Assembly: GCF_024970185.1 (NCBI RefSeq)
Contig: NZ_CP103965.1
Coordinates: forward strand, 5,723,001-5,787,000
Direction: 5' to 3'
From: Pseudomonas sp. N3-W
GTDB taxonomy: Bacteria > Pseudomonadota > Gammaproteobacteria > Pseudomonadales > Pseudomonadaceae
DNA length: 64,000 nucleotides
The notes below the pieces were generated by a model. It worked only from the letters and a program-made list of their open reading frames with translations. It was not told the DNA's origin and did not search any database. The translations under genes were made by a program, and so were the position numbers. Below are positions 48,294 through 57,011 of this stretch, piece by piece; within the stretch, counting starts at the first letter, position 1, and every line of letters starts with the position of its first letter.

Positions 48294-49835
48294 TCAGTCG
48301 ACCAGCTTGGCCGCCAACGCCTTGACCCGACCCAGGTCACCCTTGGCAACCTTGGTCACGCCGGTGCCGTATTCCGGATCGGCCTTATAAAGGAAGGACA
48401 GGATGATGTGCTTGCTCTCGTCATCAGTGCTGGCCAGGGAACCGCCGAAGCTGTCGATCAGGTCCTGGCGCTCCTTCTGACTGAACGAACGATACAGATC
48501 GCCGGCCTGCTTGAAGTTCTGCTCACGGGTAATCTTTGCCTGCTGGGTGCTGCCCGACAGGGTTGTCTGGCTGTAACGCGCGGCTTGCGGCTCGTCACGC
48601 GGCAGCAGGCGGCTTGGCTGGTAATTCACGCCGCTGGTGCTGGCCCCGCCGTTCATGGCGCCGTCCTGATTACCGTTGTTTACGGCAACTTTTGGCGCAT
48701 TGATCGGCAATTGCAGTGCGTTGGCGCCCAGGCGATACATCTGGGTATCGGCATAAGAGAACACTCGACCTTGCAACAAACGGTCTTCCGATGGCTCGAT
48801 ACCGGGCACCAGATTAGCGGGCGCCATGGCAACTTGTTCGGTTTCCTGGAAGACATTTGCCGGATTACGGTTCAAGACCATTTGTCCAACTTTTCGCTCT
48901 GCAATACCGGGCCAGATCTTGGTGGCGTCCAATGGATCGAAGTCAAACTTGTACAAGTCTTGCGGCTTTACCACTTGAACGTACAAGTCCCACTTGGGGA
49001 AGTCGCCTTTATTGATATGCGATACCAAGTCATTGGTCATATGACTGTAATCCTGACCCTGAACTTTTACGACAGCCTTTGGATCGAGATTGTTGATCCC
49101 CTGCAAACTTTTCCAGTGAAACTTTACATAGCTGACATCACCTTTGGCGTTAATCAACTTATAGGCATGCACACCGTTACCGTCCATTTCCCGATAACTG
49201 GCAGGGGTGCCCGAGTTGGAATAGAGCTCGGTTAACGTACGGGTGGCTTCCGGCACATGAGAAAAGAAGTCGAAACGTCGGGAATCGTCATCCAGATTGG
49301 TGCGCGGGTCCGGCTTGAAGGCGTGGACCATGTCCGGGAATTTGATCGCGTCACGGATGAAAAAGGTCGGGAAGTTGTTGCCCACCAGGTCCCAGTTACC
49401 ATCAGCGGTGTAGAACTTGGTGGCAAAGCCCCGTGGGTCGCGCAAGGTTTCCGGAGAATGGTTGCCATGCACAACCGCCGAGAAGCGCACGAACACCGGC
49501 GTGCTCTGGCCACCCGCGAACACCTTGGCCTTGGTCAGATCGCTCAGGTCGTCGGTCACGGTGAAGGTGCCATGGGCGCCCGTGCCACGGGCGTGGACGA
49601 CACGCTCGGGAATGCGTTCGCGGTCAAAGCGCTGGAGCTTCTGGATCAATTGCACGTCTTGCAGCAAGACCGGGCCGTTGGCGCCAGCAGTTTGCGAGTT
49701 CTGGTTGTCACCCACCGCAGCCCCGTTATCACGGGTCAGGGTGGCGGCGCTGACGGAAAAGGACAGCAGGCTGACGGTCAAGATGCCCAATGCGCGGCGG
49801 TGGGGAAAAGCCCCGAAGCCAAGGGAAGAAGTCAT
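48294..49835 (-). CDS. katB: Periplasmic catalase KatB
   Basis: The ATG at 49835 gives 513 residues, the same as P. aeruginosa KatB. A signal peptide (ALGILTVSLLSFSVSAAT) precedes the clade 3 haem catalase fold. The catalytic His is in RVVHARGTGAHGTF, the Asn in DLVGNNFPTFF, and the proximal Tyr ligand in VFSYADTQMYRLGAN. It breaks down peroxide in the periplasm and is normally induced through OxyR. Partner AnkB follows on the same transcript. Confidence 0.96.
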   Translation of the reverse strand: MTSSLGFGAFPHRRALGILTVSLLSFSVSAATLTRDNGAAVGDNQNSQTAGANGPVLLQDVQLIQKLQRFDRERIPERVVHARGTGAHGTFTVTDDLSDLTKAKVFAGGQSTPVFVRFSAVVHGNHSPETLRDPRGFATKFYTADGNWDLVGNNFPTFFIRDAIKFPDMVHAFKPDPRTNLDDDSRRFDFFSHVPEATRTLTELYSNSGTPASYREMDGNGVHAYKLINAKGDVSYVKFHWKSLQGINNLDPKAVVKVQGQDYSHMTNDLVSHINKGDFPKWDLYVQVVKPQDLYKFDFDPLDATKIWPGIAERKVGQMVLNRNPANVFQETEQVAMAPANLVPGIEPSEDRLLQGRVFSYADTQMYRLGANALQLPINAPKVAVNNGNQDGAMNGGASTSGVNYQPSRLLPRDEPQAARYSQTTLSGSTQQAKITREQNFKQAGDLYRSFSQKERQDLIDSFGGSLASTDDESKHIILSFLYKADPEYGTGVTKVAKGDLGRVKALAAKLVD

Positions 49836-50122
49836 AGGCGTTTCCTCTGATTTTATAAAGCGCATCCAGGTGCGCTCCACAGAGGCTAGTGACCAGCGGT
49901 GCAGAATCTAAATAGAAATGCCGTACCGGGGTGATAGGCAAATGCTTGTGGAAAGCCCGTGCCAGAGGGGGTAAACCGCGCGCGAATGGTGGCCTTTTGT
50001 AAACTTTTCGTCGATGAGCCGGTCGATAGCAGGCAAACGATGTAAGCAGTTGTGTCGAGCAAGATGCGTTTTGCTGATTTACACTGCGTTCACCAACCTC
50101 ATCTGTAACAAGGAAATAACCT

Positions 50123-50536
50123 ATGGGCGTGCTCAGCGAGTTCAAGGCCTTCGCGGTCAAAGGCAATGTGGTCGACATGGCCGTCGGTATCATCATCGGT
50201 GCAGCGTTTGGCAAGATCGTGTCGTCGTTCGTCGGTGACGTGGTCATGCCACCAATCGGCCTGCTGATCGGCGGGGTGGATTTCAGTGACCTGGCCATTA
50301 CGCTCAAGGCCGCCGATGGCACTGTTCCGGCAGTGGTCCTGGCTTACGGCAAGTTCATCCAGAGCATGATCGACTTCGTGATCGTCGCGTTCGCGATCTT
50401 CATGGGCGTCAAGGCCATCAACCGCCTGAAGCGCGAAGAAGCCGTGGCACCGACCCTGCCGCCAGTGCCCACCAAGGAAGAAGAGCTGCTGAGCGAGATC
50501 CGCGACCTGCTCAAGGCCCAGAACACCCGGCCTTGA
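50123..50536 (+). CDS. mscL: Large-conductance mechanosensitive channel MscL
   Basis: The 137-residue protein begins [20 protein letters not shown] and has two membrane helices ([37 protein letters not shown]), followed by the cytoplasmic helix [12 protein letters not shown]. It forms a pentameric tension-gated pore that releases solutes on osmotic downshock. AAGGAA precedes the ATG. Confidence 0.98.
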   Translation: MGVLSEFKAFAVKGNVVDMAVGIIIGAAFGKIVSSFVGDVVMPPIGLLIGGVDFSDLAITLKAADGTVPAVVLAYGKFIQSMIDFVIVAFAIFMGVKAINRLKREEAVAPTLPPVPTKEEELLSEIRDLLKAQNTRP

Positions 50537-50554
50537 TGGCGGTGTTGCATCGAG

Positions 50555-50583
50555 AAACGGCGCCTTCGGGGCGCCGTTTTTTT
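50555..50583. terminator. Terminator of mscL, overlapping the end of fpr
   Basis: An AACGGCGCC/GGCGCCGTT stem with a TTCGG-type loop is followed by seven T residues, and the opposite strand has AAA before it. The last T residues fall in the 3' end of the convergent fpr. Confidence 0.92.
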
Positions 50584-51358
50584 ACCAGTAATTCTCCACC
50601 GCCACCTGTCCGGGACGCCGAGTCAGGCTCAGTTGCATATCGCGCTTTTTCAGCAGTTGGCGCGTGTCGTCAATCATCTGCGGGTTGCCGCAGAGCATGA
50701 CCCGCGAGTGTTCGGCCGTCAGCGCCACACCCGCTGCCTGCTCCAGCTCGCCACTTTCAATCAGCGTGGTGATCCGCCCGTTCAGCGCCCCCGGATGGGT
50801 TTCCCGCGTCACGGTGGCGATGTACTGCAGCTTATGAGCGTACTCAGCCAGATAATCGCGTTGCATCAGTTCTGCGATCAGCGGCTGATATGCCAGCTCC
50901 CGGGCCTCTCGCACGCTGTATACCAGGATAATGCGCTCAAATTTCTCCCACACCTCGAAATCCTGCAGGATCGACAGGAACGGCGCCACGCCGGTGCCTG
51001 TGGACAACAACCACAGATCACGTCCATCCACAAAGCGGTCCAGGGTCAGGTAGCCGAAAGCCTGGCGGTCGACCAGCAACGTATCGCCCACTTGCAGGCG
51101 GCTCAGCTCACTGGTGAACTCGCCGCCCGGCACCACGATAGAGAAGAACTCAAGAAACTCGTCATGGGGCGATGAGACCATTGAATAGGCACGCCACACG
51201 GTACTGCCATCCGGTTTGGTCACACCCAGGCGGGCGAACTGTCCGGCGCGAAAACGAAAGCCGGAGTCTCTCGAGGTACGCAAGGTGAACAGGCTGGGGG
51301 TCAACGGCTGGACGTCCAGCAGGGTCTGGCGAGTGTATTTTTCGGCGCTGGCGGTCAT
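50582..51358 (-). CDS. fpr: Ferredoxin-NADP+ reductase (FprB-like)
   Basis: The ATG at 51358 (MTASAEKYTRQTLLDV) gives 258 residues. The FAD site is RAYSMVSSP; NADP binding is seen in LLSTGTGVAPFLSIL and VMLCGNPQMIDD. It ends in an aromatic Trp (VENYW), the position that stacks on FAD in this family. It transfers electrons between NADPH and ferredoxin or flavodoxin. Pseudomonads have a second, fprA-type enzyme elsewhere, so this is more likely FprB. It is convergent with mscL. Confidence 0.88.
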   Translation of the reverse strand: MTASAEKYTRQTLLDVQPLTPSLFTLRTSRDSGFRFRAGQFARLGVTKPDGSTVWRAYSMVSSPHDEFLEFFSIVVPGGEFTSELSRLQVGDTLLVDRQAFGYLTLDRFVDGRDLWLLSTGTGVAPFLSILQDFEVWEKFERIILVYSVREARELAYQPLIAELMQRDYLAEYAHKLQYIATVTRETHPGALNGRITTLIESGELEQAAGVALTAEHSRVMLCGNPQMIDDTRQLLKKRDMQLSLTRRPGQVAVENYW

Positions 51359-51724
51359 GGGGCGCTCCACTGAACAGGTGGTGACAGTGTCCCGCAAACC
51401 GCTCGTCTTAAACACCGGCAGTCTGTACTGGCTTTTATAAAATAAATTTCACTTACGCTTAGTCAATACCCAATCTTAATGAAAACCGCAGCTTATCCGC
51501 AATTTAAAGCCTTTTAATGCTTACATTACAGACTACATCCAGCGTGCAGTTCATCCCTTCTGTAAAGTTTAAGAATCACCTATACAACCGACCTCTTCAC
51601 AAATAGAAAAAAATTCAAAACGTCGAAGTTGGATTCGTCCTACACTCGTTTCCGTGACTGTTTTCGAACCTTGGATCCTGGATCCAATCAGCCACCCCCA
51701 CGGAAAAAGCAGAGGAACAGCGAA
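51359..51724. other. AT-rich divergent fpr / LuxR-solo intergenic region
   Basis: These 366 bases are clearly richer in A and T than the neighbours and hold the promoters of both genes. I see no lux-box-like palindrome and no further gene. Confidence 0.6.
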
Positions 51725-52438
51725 ATGGAATTGTGGAAGGAGTCCCAACTAAAACAACTCTCCCATGCCAACGAGGTCAATTGCGCTTATCTGATTGCAC
51801 TCAACTTCTTCAGGAACCTCGGTTTCAAGTTTTGTGCATTTACGACTAGTTCCCAAACACCAGAGGCCCGTTATACACAAATAAATCTCAATAACTATCC
51901 CAATGACTGGAACAGCGAATATGAGAAACAAGGCTTCAACTCGATAGACCCGGTAGTCGCCCACTGCAGCCAATCGACATTACCGATTGTGTGGAGCCCG
52001 GAAATCTTCTCCAAAACGCCGCACCTGTGGCAGGCACTTCAGGAGCGGGGCGTGCAGCATGGCTGGTCGCAGTCGATCATCGATGAGGACAGCGGTATGT
52101 GCAGCATGCTGAGCCTGGCGCGAAGCCATTGCCCGATCACACCCTATGAGCTTTATGAAAACCTTGGCTTCACGGTGTTCATCAGTCGCCATCTGCATGC
52201 ACTGGTGACGCAGACGCTGCCCAAAAAGGTACCCGCCTCGCCAATACCACACCTGTCCCCCAGGGAAATAGAGGTGCTGAAGTTGTCGGCTGACGGCAAG
52301 ACCGCCTACGAAAGCGCCCGCATCCTTAACCTGAGCGAGCGCACGGTCAATTTCCATGTGCACAGTGCCATCCAGAAACTGGGCGTCAACAACAAGATTG
52401 CCGCTGTCATCAAGGCTGCCAGGTCCGGTGCCATCTGA
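51725..52438 (+). CDS. LuxR-type AHL-binding regulator without cognate luxI (PpoR-like solo)
   Basis: Starting at ATG 51725 the protein has 237 residues. The N-terminal autoinducer domain keeps the conserved ligand residues of LasR/TraR: Trp62, Tyr66, Asp75, Pro76 and Trp90 (in NNYPNDW, EYEKQGF, DPVVAHC, LPIVW). The C-terminal GerE helix-turn-helix is complete (LSPREIEVLKLSADGKTAYE, ARILNLSERTVNFHVHSAIQ). No luxI is near. In P. putida the LuxR solo PpoR lies next to fpr and mscL in the same order, and binds acyl-homoserine lactones. Identity is inferred from context and residues. Confidence 0.88.
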   Translation: MELWKESQLKQLSHANEVNCAYLIALNFFRNLGFKFCAFTTSSQTPEARYTQINLNNYPNDWNSEYEKQGFNSIDPVVAHCSQSTLPIVWSPEIFSKTPHLWQALQERGVQHGWSQSIIDEDSGMCSMLSLARSHCPITPYELYENLGFTVFISRHLHALVTQTLPKKVPASPIPHLSPREIEVLKLSADGKTAYESARILNLSERTVNFHVHSAIQKLGVNNKIAAVIKAARSGAI

Positions 52439-52621
52439 TGCAGTGAGTTGGGGCTAGGGAAAACCCACGGGCAATCCAAAGGAAAAAAACGTACCATTTG
52501 CGATCCAGCCTGAGTGGTGACGTGCCCGACAGCACGTCGTCGTCCGCTTGGCCGGTTCCGCCCGCTACAACGCCCCCCCGGGCCGCGGGACATTCGTAGT
52601 TTATCCAGAGCCCCCCGCCCC

Positions 52622-53746
52622 ATGCCTTTGCTCGAAACAGCCTTCGCCCAACTTGATCTGATCCGCCAGCCCGAACAGCAGAACGAACCGCTGCAAGCCT
52701 TCGATGCCGCAGATGAATACCTGCTCAATCATCTGGCCGAACAGCAGCCGACTGCAGATACCCGCGTGCTGGTGCTCAACGACAGTTTTGGCGCATTGGC
52801 AGCGAGTTTGGCGGGCAAGGTGCAAGTAACCAGCAGCAGCGACTCGTTCCTGGCATTGCAGGCACTGGAAAAGAATTTGATCCGCAACGGCCAGCCATTC
52901 GACGCCGTGCCGAGCATACCGGCCAGCGAAATCTGTGTCGGTCCGTTTGACCGGGTGTTGATCCGGGTGCCGAAGACCCTGGCGTTGCTGGAAGAGCAAT
53001 TGATCCGTCTGCAAGGTCAACTGGCGCCCGGCGCGCAGGTGGTTGCAGCCGCGATGGTCAAACACCTGCCACGCGCTGCCGGCGATTTGCTGGAGCGCTA
53101 CATCGGCCCGGTACAAGCTTCGCTGGCGGTAAAAAAGGCGCGGCTGCTGATCGCCACGCCTGAAATCAAAACGCCGGCGGTATCGCCCTACCCTTCGCGC
53201 TACCGTCTCGATGAACCCGCCATCGAACTGCTCAACCACGCCAACGTGTTCTGCCGTGAAGGGCTGGATATCGGTACCCGGGCATTTCTGCCGCACCTGC
53301 CGAAGAACCTCGGCGCAGCCCGAGTGGCCGATCTCGGTTGCGGCAACGGCGTGCTGGCCATCGCCAGCGCCCTGCAAAATCCTGACGCTCATTACACACT
53401 GGTGGACGAGTCGTACATGGCGGTGCAATCGGCGGCCGAAAACTGGCGTGCCGCGCTGGGCGAGCGTGAAGTGATTGTGCGTGCGGGCGACGGTCTGGCC
53501 GGGCAAGAGCCGCAATCGCTGGACGTGGTGCTGTGCAATCCACCGTTTCACCAGCAGCAGGTGGTGGGCGATTTCCTTGCCTGGCGGATGTTCCAGCAAG
53601 CCCGCGAGGCACTGGTCGTGGGGGGTGCGCTGTACATCGTCGGCAACCGCCATCTGGGTTATCACAGCAAGCTGGCGCGGTTGTTCCGGGGTGTCGAGCA
53701 AGTGGCTGCCACGCCGAAATTCGTGATTCTCAAAGCCCGCAAATAA
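52622..53746 (+). CDS. rlmG: 23S rRNA guanine-N2 methyltransferase RlmG
   Basis: The 374-residue protein resembles E. coli RlmG (378): the N-terminal half shows LQAFDAADEYLLNHLAEQQP and RVPKTLALLEEQL, and the C-terminal SAM domain has ADLGCGNGVLAIAS and the catalytic VLCNPPFHQQQ (NPPF). It methylates a G of 23S rRNA (G1835 in E. coli). The related RsmC has no such N-terminal similarity. The start at 52622 matches the conserved N-terminus; an upstream in-frame extension is not conserved. Confidence 0.9.
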   Translation: MPLLETAFAQLDLIRQPEQQNEPLQAFDAADEYLLNHLAEQQPTADTRVLVLNDSFGALAASLAGKVQVTSSSDSFLALQALEKNLIRNGQPFDAVPSIPASEICVGPFDRVLIRVPKTLALLEEQLIRLQGQLAPGAQVVAAAMVKHLPRAAGDLLERYIGPVQASLAVKKARLLIATPEIKTPAVSPYPSRYRLDEPAIELLNHANVFCREGLDIGTRAFLPHLPKNLGAARVADLGCGNGVLAIASALQNPDAHYTLVDESYMAVQSAAENWRAALGEREVIVRAGDGLAGQEPQSLDVVLCNPPFHQQQVVGDFLAWRMFQQAREALVVGGALYIVGNRHLGYHSKLARLFRGVEQVAATPKFVILKARK

Positions 53747-53756
53747 ATCGCAGGCG

Positions 53757-53787
53757 AAAAAAAACCTCCACCACAGGAGGTTTTTTA
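53757..53787 (+). terminator. Intrinsic terminator of rlmG
   Basis: An AAACCTCC/GGAGGTTT stem around an ACCACA loop is preceded by A residues and followed by TTTTTT; it could also serve the opposite strand. Confidence 0.92.
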
Positions 53788-53804
53788 CGTTGGCGCACAT
53801 CACA

Positions 53805-53972
53805 TCAGTGCGTAGTCAGGCCCGCGGCGTTCATGAACATGCGCATCAGCGAGGCCACGATAAACAGTGCCCCGACGCTACCGACCCAGATCATTGCCAA
53901 CCAGCCAAGACGCTGCCATAGCGGCTTTTTCTCGGCAGCTTCAATTTCCTGCAAGGAATGTTTGCCGTTCAT
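53805..53972 (-). CDS. Small DUF2474 membrane subunit of the cyanide-insensitive oxidase
   Basis: A 55-residue frame from ATG 53972 (MNGKHSLQEIEAAEKKPLWQ...) has a single membrane helix (LGWLAMIWVGSVGALFIVAS) and a short C-terminus. It looks like the DUF2474 protein found after cioB in many pseudomonads, comparable to the small CydX/CbdX subunits of cytochrome bd. It lies 81 bases after cioB, with a REP remnant between. It is too short for most automatic gene tracks. Confidence 0.85.
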   Translation of the reverse strand: MNGKHSLQEIEAAEKKPLWQRLGWLAMIWVGSVGALFIVASLMRMFMNAAGLTTH

Positions 53973-54013
53973 TGTCTGCAATCCTCTTCAAGGTTGATGG
54001 CGTCGCTGCCGAC

Positions 54014-54041
54014 GCCATCGCGAGCAGGTTCGCTGCCGCAG
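54014..54041. repeat. Degenerate single REP
   Basis: One ATCGCGAGCAGGTTCGCTGC copy with mismatches in the gap between cioB and the small DUF2474 gene. Confidence 0.6.
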
Positions 54042-54053
54042 GTTCGGGGCGCT

Positions 54054-55061
54054 CTAGTGATAGCCATCTTCGTGGGTGACCTTGCCGCGGAACACGTAGT
54101 AGCTCCAGAAGGTGTAACCCAGGATGAACGGAATGATGAACAGTGTGCCCACCAGCATGAAGCCCTGGCTCTGCGGCGGTGCGGCGGCGTCCCAGATCGA
54201 GATGGACGGCGGCACGATGTTCGGCCACAGGCTGATGCCCAGGCCGCTGTAGCCGAGGAAGATCAGCACCAGGGTCAACAGGAACGGCGTGTAGTGTGCA
54301 TTACGCGCCACGGCGCGAATCAGCCCATACATGGTCACCAGCACCAGGATCGGCACTGGCAGGAACCAGAACAGGTTCGGCAAGGTAAACCAGCGCGCCG
54401 CAATTTCAGCGTGGGCCAAGGGTGTCCAGATGCTGACGATGCCGATCACCGCCAGCACCACGAACGCCAACGGCCGTGCCAGATTGTGCATCTGCTCCTG
54501 CAACTTGCCTTCGGTCTTCATGATCAGCCAGGTGCAACCGAGCAAGGCATAGGCAATCACCAGCGCCAGGCCGCAGAACAGGGTGAACGGCGTCAGCCAG
54601 TCCAGCGAACCGCCGGCGAACTGGCGGTTGACCACCGGAATGCCGTCGATGAACGCCCCCAGCGCCACGCCCTGGAAGAACGTTGCGGCGACCGAACCAC
54701 CGATGAAGGCCTTGTCCCACAGATGACGTTTGTCATCCTTGGCCTTGAAGCGGAACTCGAATGCAACCCCGCGAAAGATCAGGCCGATCAGCATGAAGAT
54801 CAGCGGCAGATACAACGCCGAGAGCACCACCGAATAGGCCAGCGGGAAGGCGCCGAATAATGCGGCACCGCCCAGCACCAACCAGGTTTCGTTACCGTCC
54901 CAGACCGGTGCCACGGTGTTCATCATCACGTCACGGTCGGTCTTGCCTGGAATGAACGGGAAGAGAATCCCGATCCCCAGGTCGAAGCCGTCCATGACCA
55001 CGTACATCATGATGCCGAAGATGATGATCACGGCCCAGATCAGCGGAAGATCAATACCCAT
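54054..55061 (-). CDS. cioB: Cyanide-insensitive quinol oxidase subunit II
   Basis: The 335-residue CydB-like protein begins MGIDLPLIWAVIIIFGIMMY and has WDGNETWLVLGGAALFGAFP, the signature of subunit II of bd-type oxidases, with about eight or nine membrane segments. With CioA it forms the terminal oxidase that reduces O2 with ubiquinol and resists cyanide. It starts three bases after the cioA stop. Confidence 0.95.
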   Translation of the reverse strand: MGIDLPLIWAVIIIFGIMMYVVMDGFDLGIGILFPFIPGKTDRDVMMNTVAPVWDGNETWLVLGGAALFGAFPLAYSVVLSALYLPLIFMLIGLIFRGVAFEFRFKAKDDKRHLWDKAFIGGSVAATFFQGVALGAFIDGIPVVNRQFAGGSLDWLTPFTLFCGLALVIAYALLGCTWLIMKTEGKLQEQMHNLARPLAFVVLAVIGIVSIWTPLAHAEIAARWFTLPNLFWFLPVPILVLVTMYGLIRAVARNAHYTPFLLTLVLIFLGYSGLGISLWPNIVPPSISIWDAAAPPQSQGFMLVGTLFIIPFILGYTFWSYYVFRGKVTHEDGYH

Positions 55062-55064
55062 GAT

Positions 55065-56501
55065 TCAAATCTCCTTGGTCACGGTGTGGTCGGCATCGCC
55101 GTGCTCGTCGTCGGCGGCGGACAGCGGACGGGCCGGCGTACGTTTCTGGCCTGGACCACCATCGTTGGTTTCCTTGCCTTCGTCGATCTTCGGCCCTTTA
55201 CGCACCAGGCGCATCATGTAGCCAAGACCGGCACCGAACAGCGCGAAATAGACCACGACGAACAGCACCAGGGTGATGCTCATCTGCATGAAACTGTGAT
55301 TGGACGACGCGTCCGCCGTGCGCATCAAGCCGTACACCACCCATGGCTGACGGCCGATTTCGGTGGTGAACCAGCCGGCGAGGATCGCGATCAGACCCGA
55401 TGGCCCCATCCACAACGCCAGGTACAGGAACGGCCGCGACGTATACAGCCTGTCGCTCTTGCGCAGCCACAGACTGCACAGGCCGGTGAAGATCATCAGG
55501 AACCCGAGGCCAACCATGACCCGGAACGACCAGAACACGATGGTCGAATTCGGCCGGTCTTCAGGCGGGAAGTCCTTGAGTGCCGGTACTTGCTTGTCCA
55601 GCGAGTGGGTGAGAATCAGGCTGCCGAGGTACGGAATCTCGACGGCAAATTTGGTTCTCTCCTCTTTCATGTCCGGCCAGCCAAACAGGATCAGCGGCGT
55701 CGCCTCGCTGCCATGGTTTTCCCAGTGGCCTTCGATTGCGGCGATTTTCGCCGGTTGATGCTTCAGTGTATTCAGGCCGTGGAAGTCACCGATGACCGCC
55801 TGGATCGGCGCCACGATCAAGGCCATCCACATGGCCATCGAGAGCATGGTGCGGATAGCCGGATTGTCCTTGCCGCGCAGCAAGTGCCAGGCTGCCGACG
55901 AACCGACAAAGAATGCCGTCGCGACAAACGCAGCCGTTGCCATGTGCATCAGGCGGTATGGGAACGACGGGTTGAAGATCACCGCCAGCCAGTCCACCGG
56001 AATCACCCGGCCGTCGATGATTTCAAAGCCTTGCGGGGTCTGCATCCAGCTGTTGGAGGCGAGAATCCAGAAAGTCGAGATCAACGTGCCGATGGCCACC
56101 ATGACCGTGGAGAAGAAGTGCAGCCTGCGTCCGACCTTGTTCCAGCCGAACAACATGACACCGAGGAAGCCGGCTTCGAGGAAGAAGGCAGTGAGCACTT
56201 CGTAGGTCAGCAACGGCCCGGTGACGGCGCCGGCGAAGTCCGAGAAGCGGCTCCAGTTGGTACCGAACTGATACGCCATGACCAGCCCGGAGACCACGCC
56301 CATGCCGAAGTTGACGGCAAAGATCTTCGACCAGAAGTGGTACAGATCGCGATACGTGTCGTTTTTGGTTTTCAGCCACAAGCCTTCGAGCACCGCCAGG
56401 TAACTCGCCAGGCCAATGGTGATGGCCGGGAACAGGATGTGGAACGAGATGGTGAACGCGAACTGCATTCGGGCGAGATCGAGCGCCTCCAAACCGAACA
56501 T
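55065..56501 (-). CDS. cioA: Cyanide-insensitive quinol oxidase subunit I
   Basis: The ATG at 56501 gives MFGLEALDLARMQFAFTISF and 478 residues. The haem ligand His is in SFHILFPAITIGLA, and further His and Met ligands sit in YRLMHMATAAFVATAF and the later helices. The quinol (Q) loop is short, the feature separating the cyanide-insensitive oxidase branch from classical CydA. This oxidase lets Pseudomonas respire while making HCN and at low oxygen. It forms an operon with cioB and probably the DUF2474 gene. A perfect ANR box is upstream. Confidence 0.95.
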   Translation of the reverse strand: MFGLEALDLARMQFAFTISFHILFPAITIGLASYLAVLEGLWLKTKNDTYRDLYHFWSKIFAVNFGMGVVSGLVMAYQFGTNWSRFSDFAGAVTGPLLTYEVLTAFFLEAGFLGVMLFGWNKVGRRLHFFSTVMVAIGTLISTFWILASNSWMQTPQGFEIIDGRVIPVDWLAVIFNPSFPYRLMHMATAAFVATAFFVGSSAAWHLLRGKDNPAIRTMLSMAMWMALIVAPIQAVIGDFHGLNTLKHQPAKIAAIEGHWENHGSEATPLILFGWPDMKEERTKFAVEIPYLGSLILTHSLDKQVPALKDFPPEDRPNSTIVFWSFRVMVGLGFLMIFTGLCSLWLRKSDRLYTSRPFLYLALWMGPSGLIAILAGWFTTEIGRQPWVVYGLMRTADASSNHSFMQMSITLVLFVVVYFALFGAGLGYMMRLVRKGPKIDEGKETNDGGPGQKRTPARPLSAADDEHGDADHTVTKEI

Positions 56502-56668
56502 AAGTTTTCCTCTGTCAGGTAATACCGGCTGCAAGGCTTATGGCCCCTGCACCCACTCTGCCCCCACGGATATGGAGTGTGGCGAATTGCAATTCGTTCT
56601 TTTTTAAAACCATCACAACGTGGGGAGTCTGGCCTCATGGCCGCCGGATCAGGTTCCCGCAAAGGTAT

Positions 56669-56682
56669 TGATCTGGATCAAG
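56669..56682. promoter_or_regulatory. ANR/FNR box upstream of cioAB
   Basis: TTGATCTGGATCAA is a perfect match to TTGAT-N4-ATCAA. It lies 168 bases before the cioA ATG and also upstream of no other minus-strand gene. In P. aeruginosa ANR represses cioAB under low oxygen. Confidence 0.85.
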
Positions 56683-56803
56683 CAACGTTGAAAGAGTAGT
56701 CCGGTTTTTGCCAATGAGCGGTGTGGTCTATTGCCGCGTGACAGGTTGCCTCAGCGATTTGGTCATGAACTGAAATACATTTTCTCTGACAGATAAAACC
56801 CTT

Positions 56804-56889
56804 GTGGGAGCGAGCCTGCTCGCGAAGGCGGTGTGTCAGACCCCTTGGATGCCACTGACTCACGCCTTCACGAGCCTGCTCGCTCCCAC
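56804..56889. repeat. REP doublet (type A)
   Basis: Inverted GTGGGAGCGAGCCTGCTCGC and ACGAGCCTGCTCGCTCCCAC arms, about 45 bases apart. Confidence 0.9.
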
Positions 56890-57011
56890 AGGGGAAATAA
56901 AGGTGTTTTGAGGATCGGTGTCTAGCTAACTATATTTCCCAGCCTCGCAACTTCTGGTTACAGCTTGGTGATAATCTCGAATGCCTCCCCTCGCCCAAGA
57001 CCCGCCGTCCG

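Larger units (their letters stand above)
56502..57011. other. Divergent cioA / MFS intergenic region
   Basis: These 510 bases hold the ANR box at 56669-56682, a type A REP doublet at 56804-56889 and the leader regions of cioA and the MFS gene. No additional gene is supported. Confidence 0.7.

Noticed and set aside
51359..51724. A lux-box-type palindrome before the LuxR solo.
   Set aside because: No 18-20 base dyad of the expected type was found by eye.
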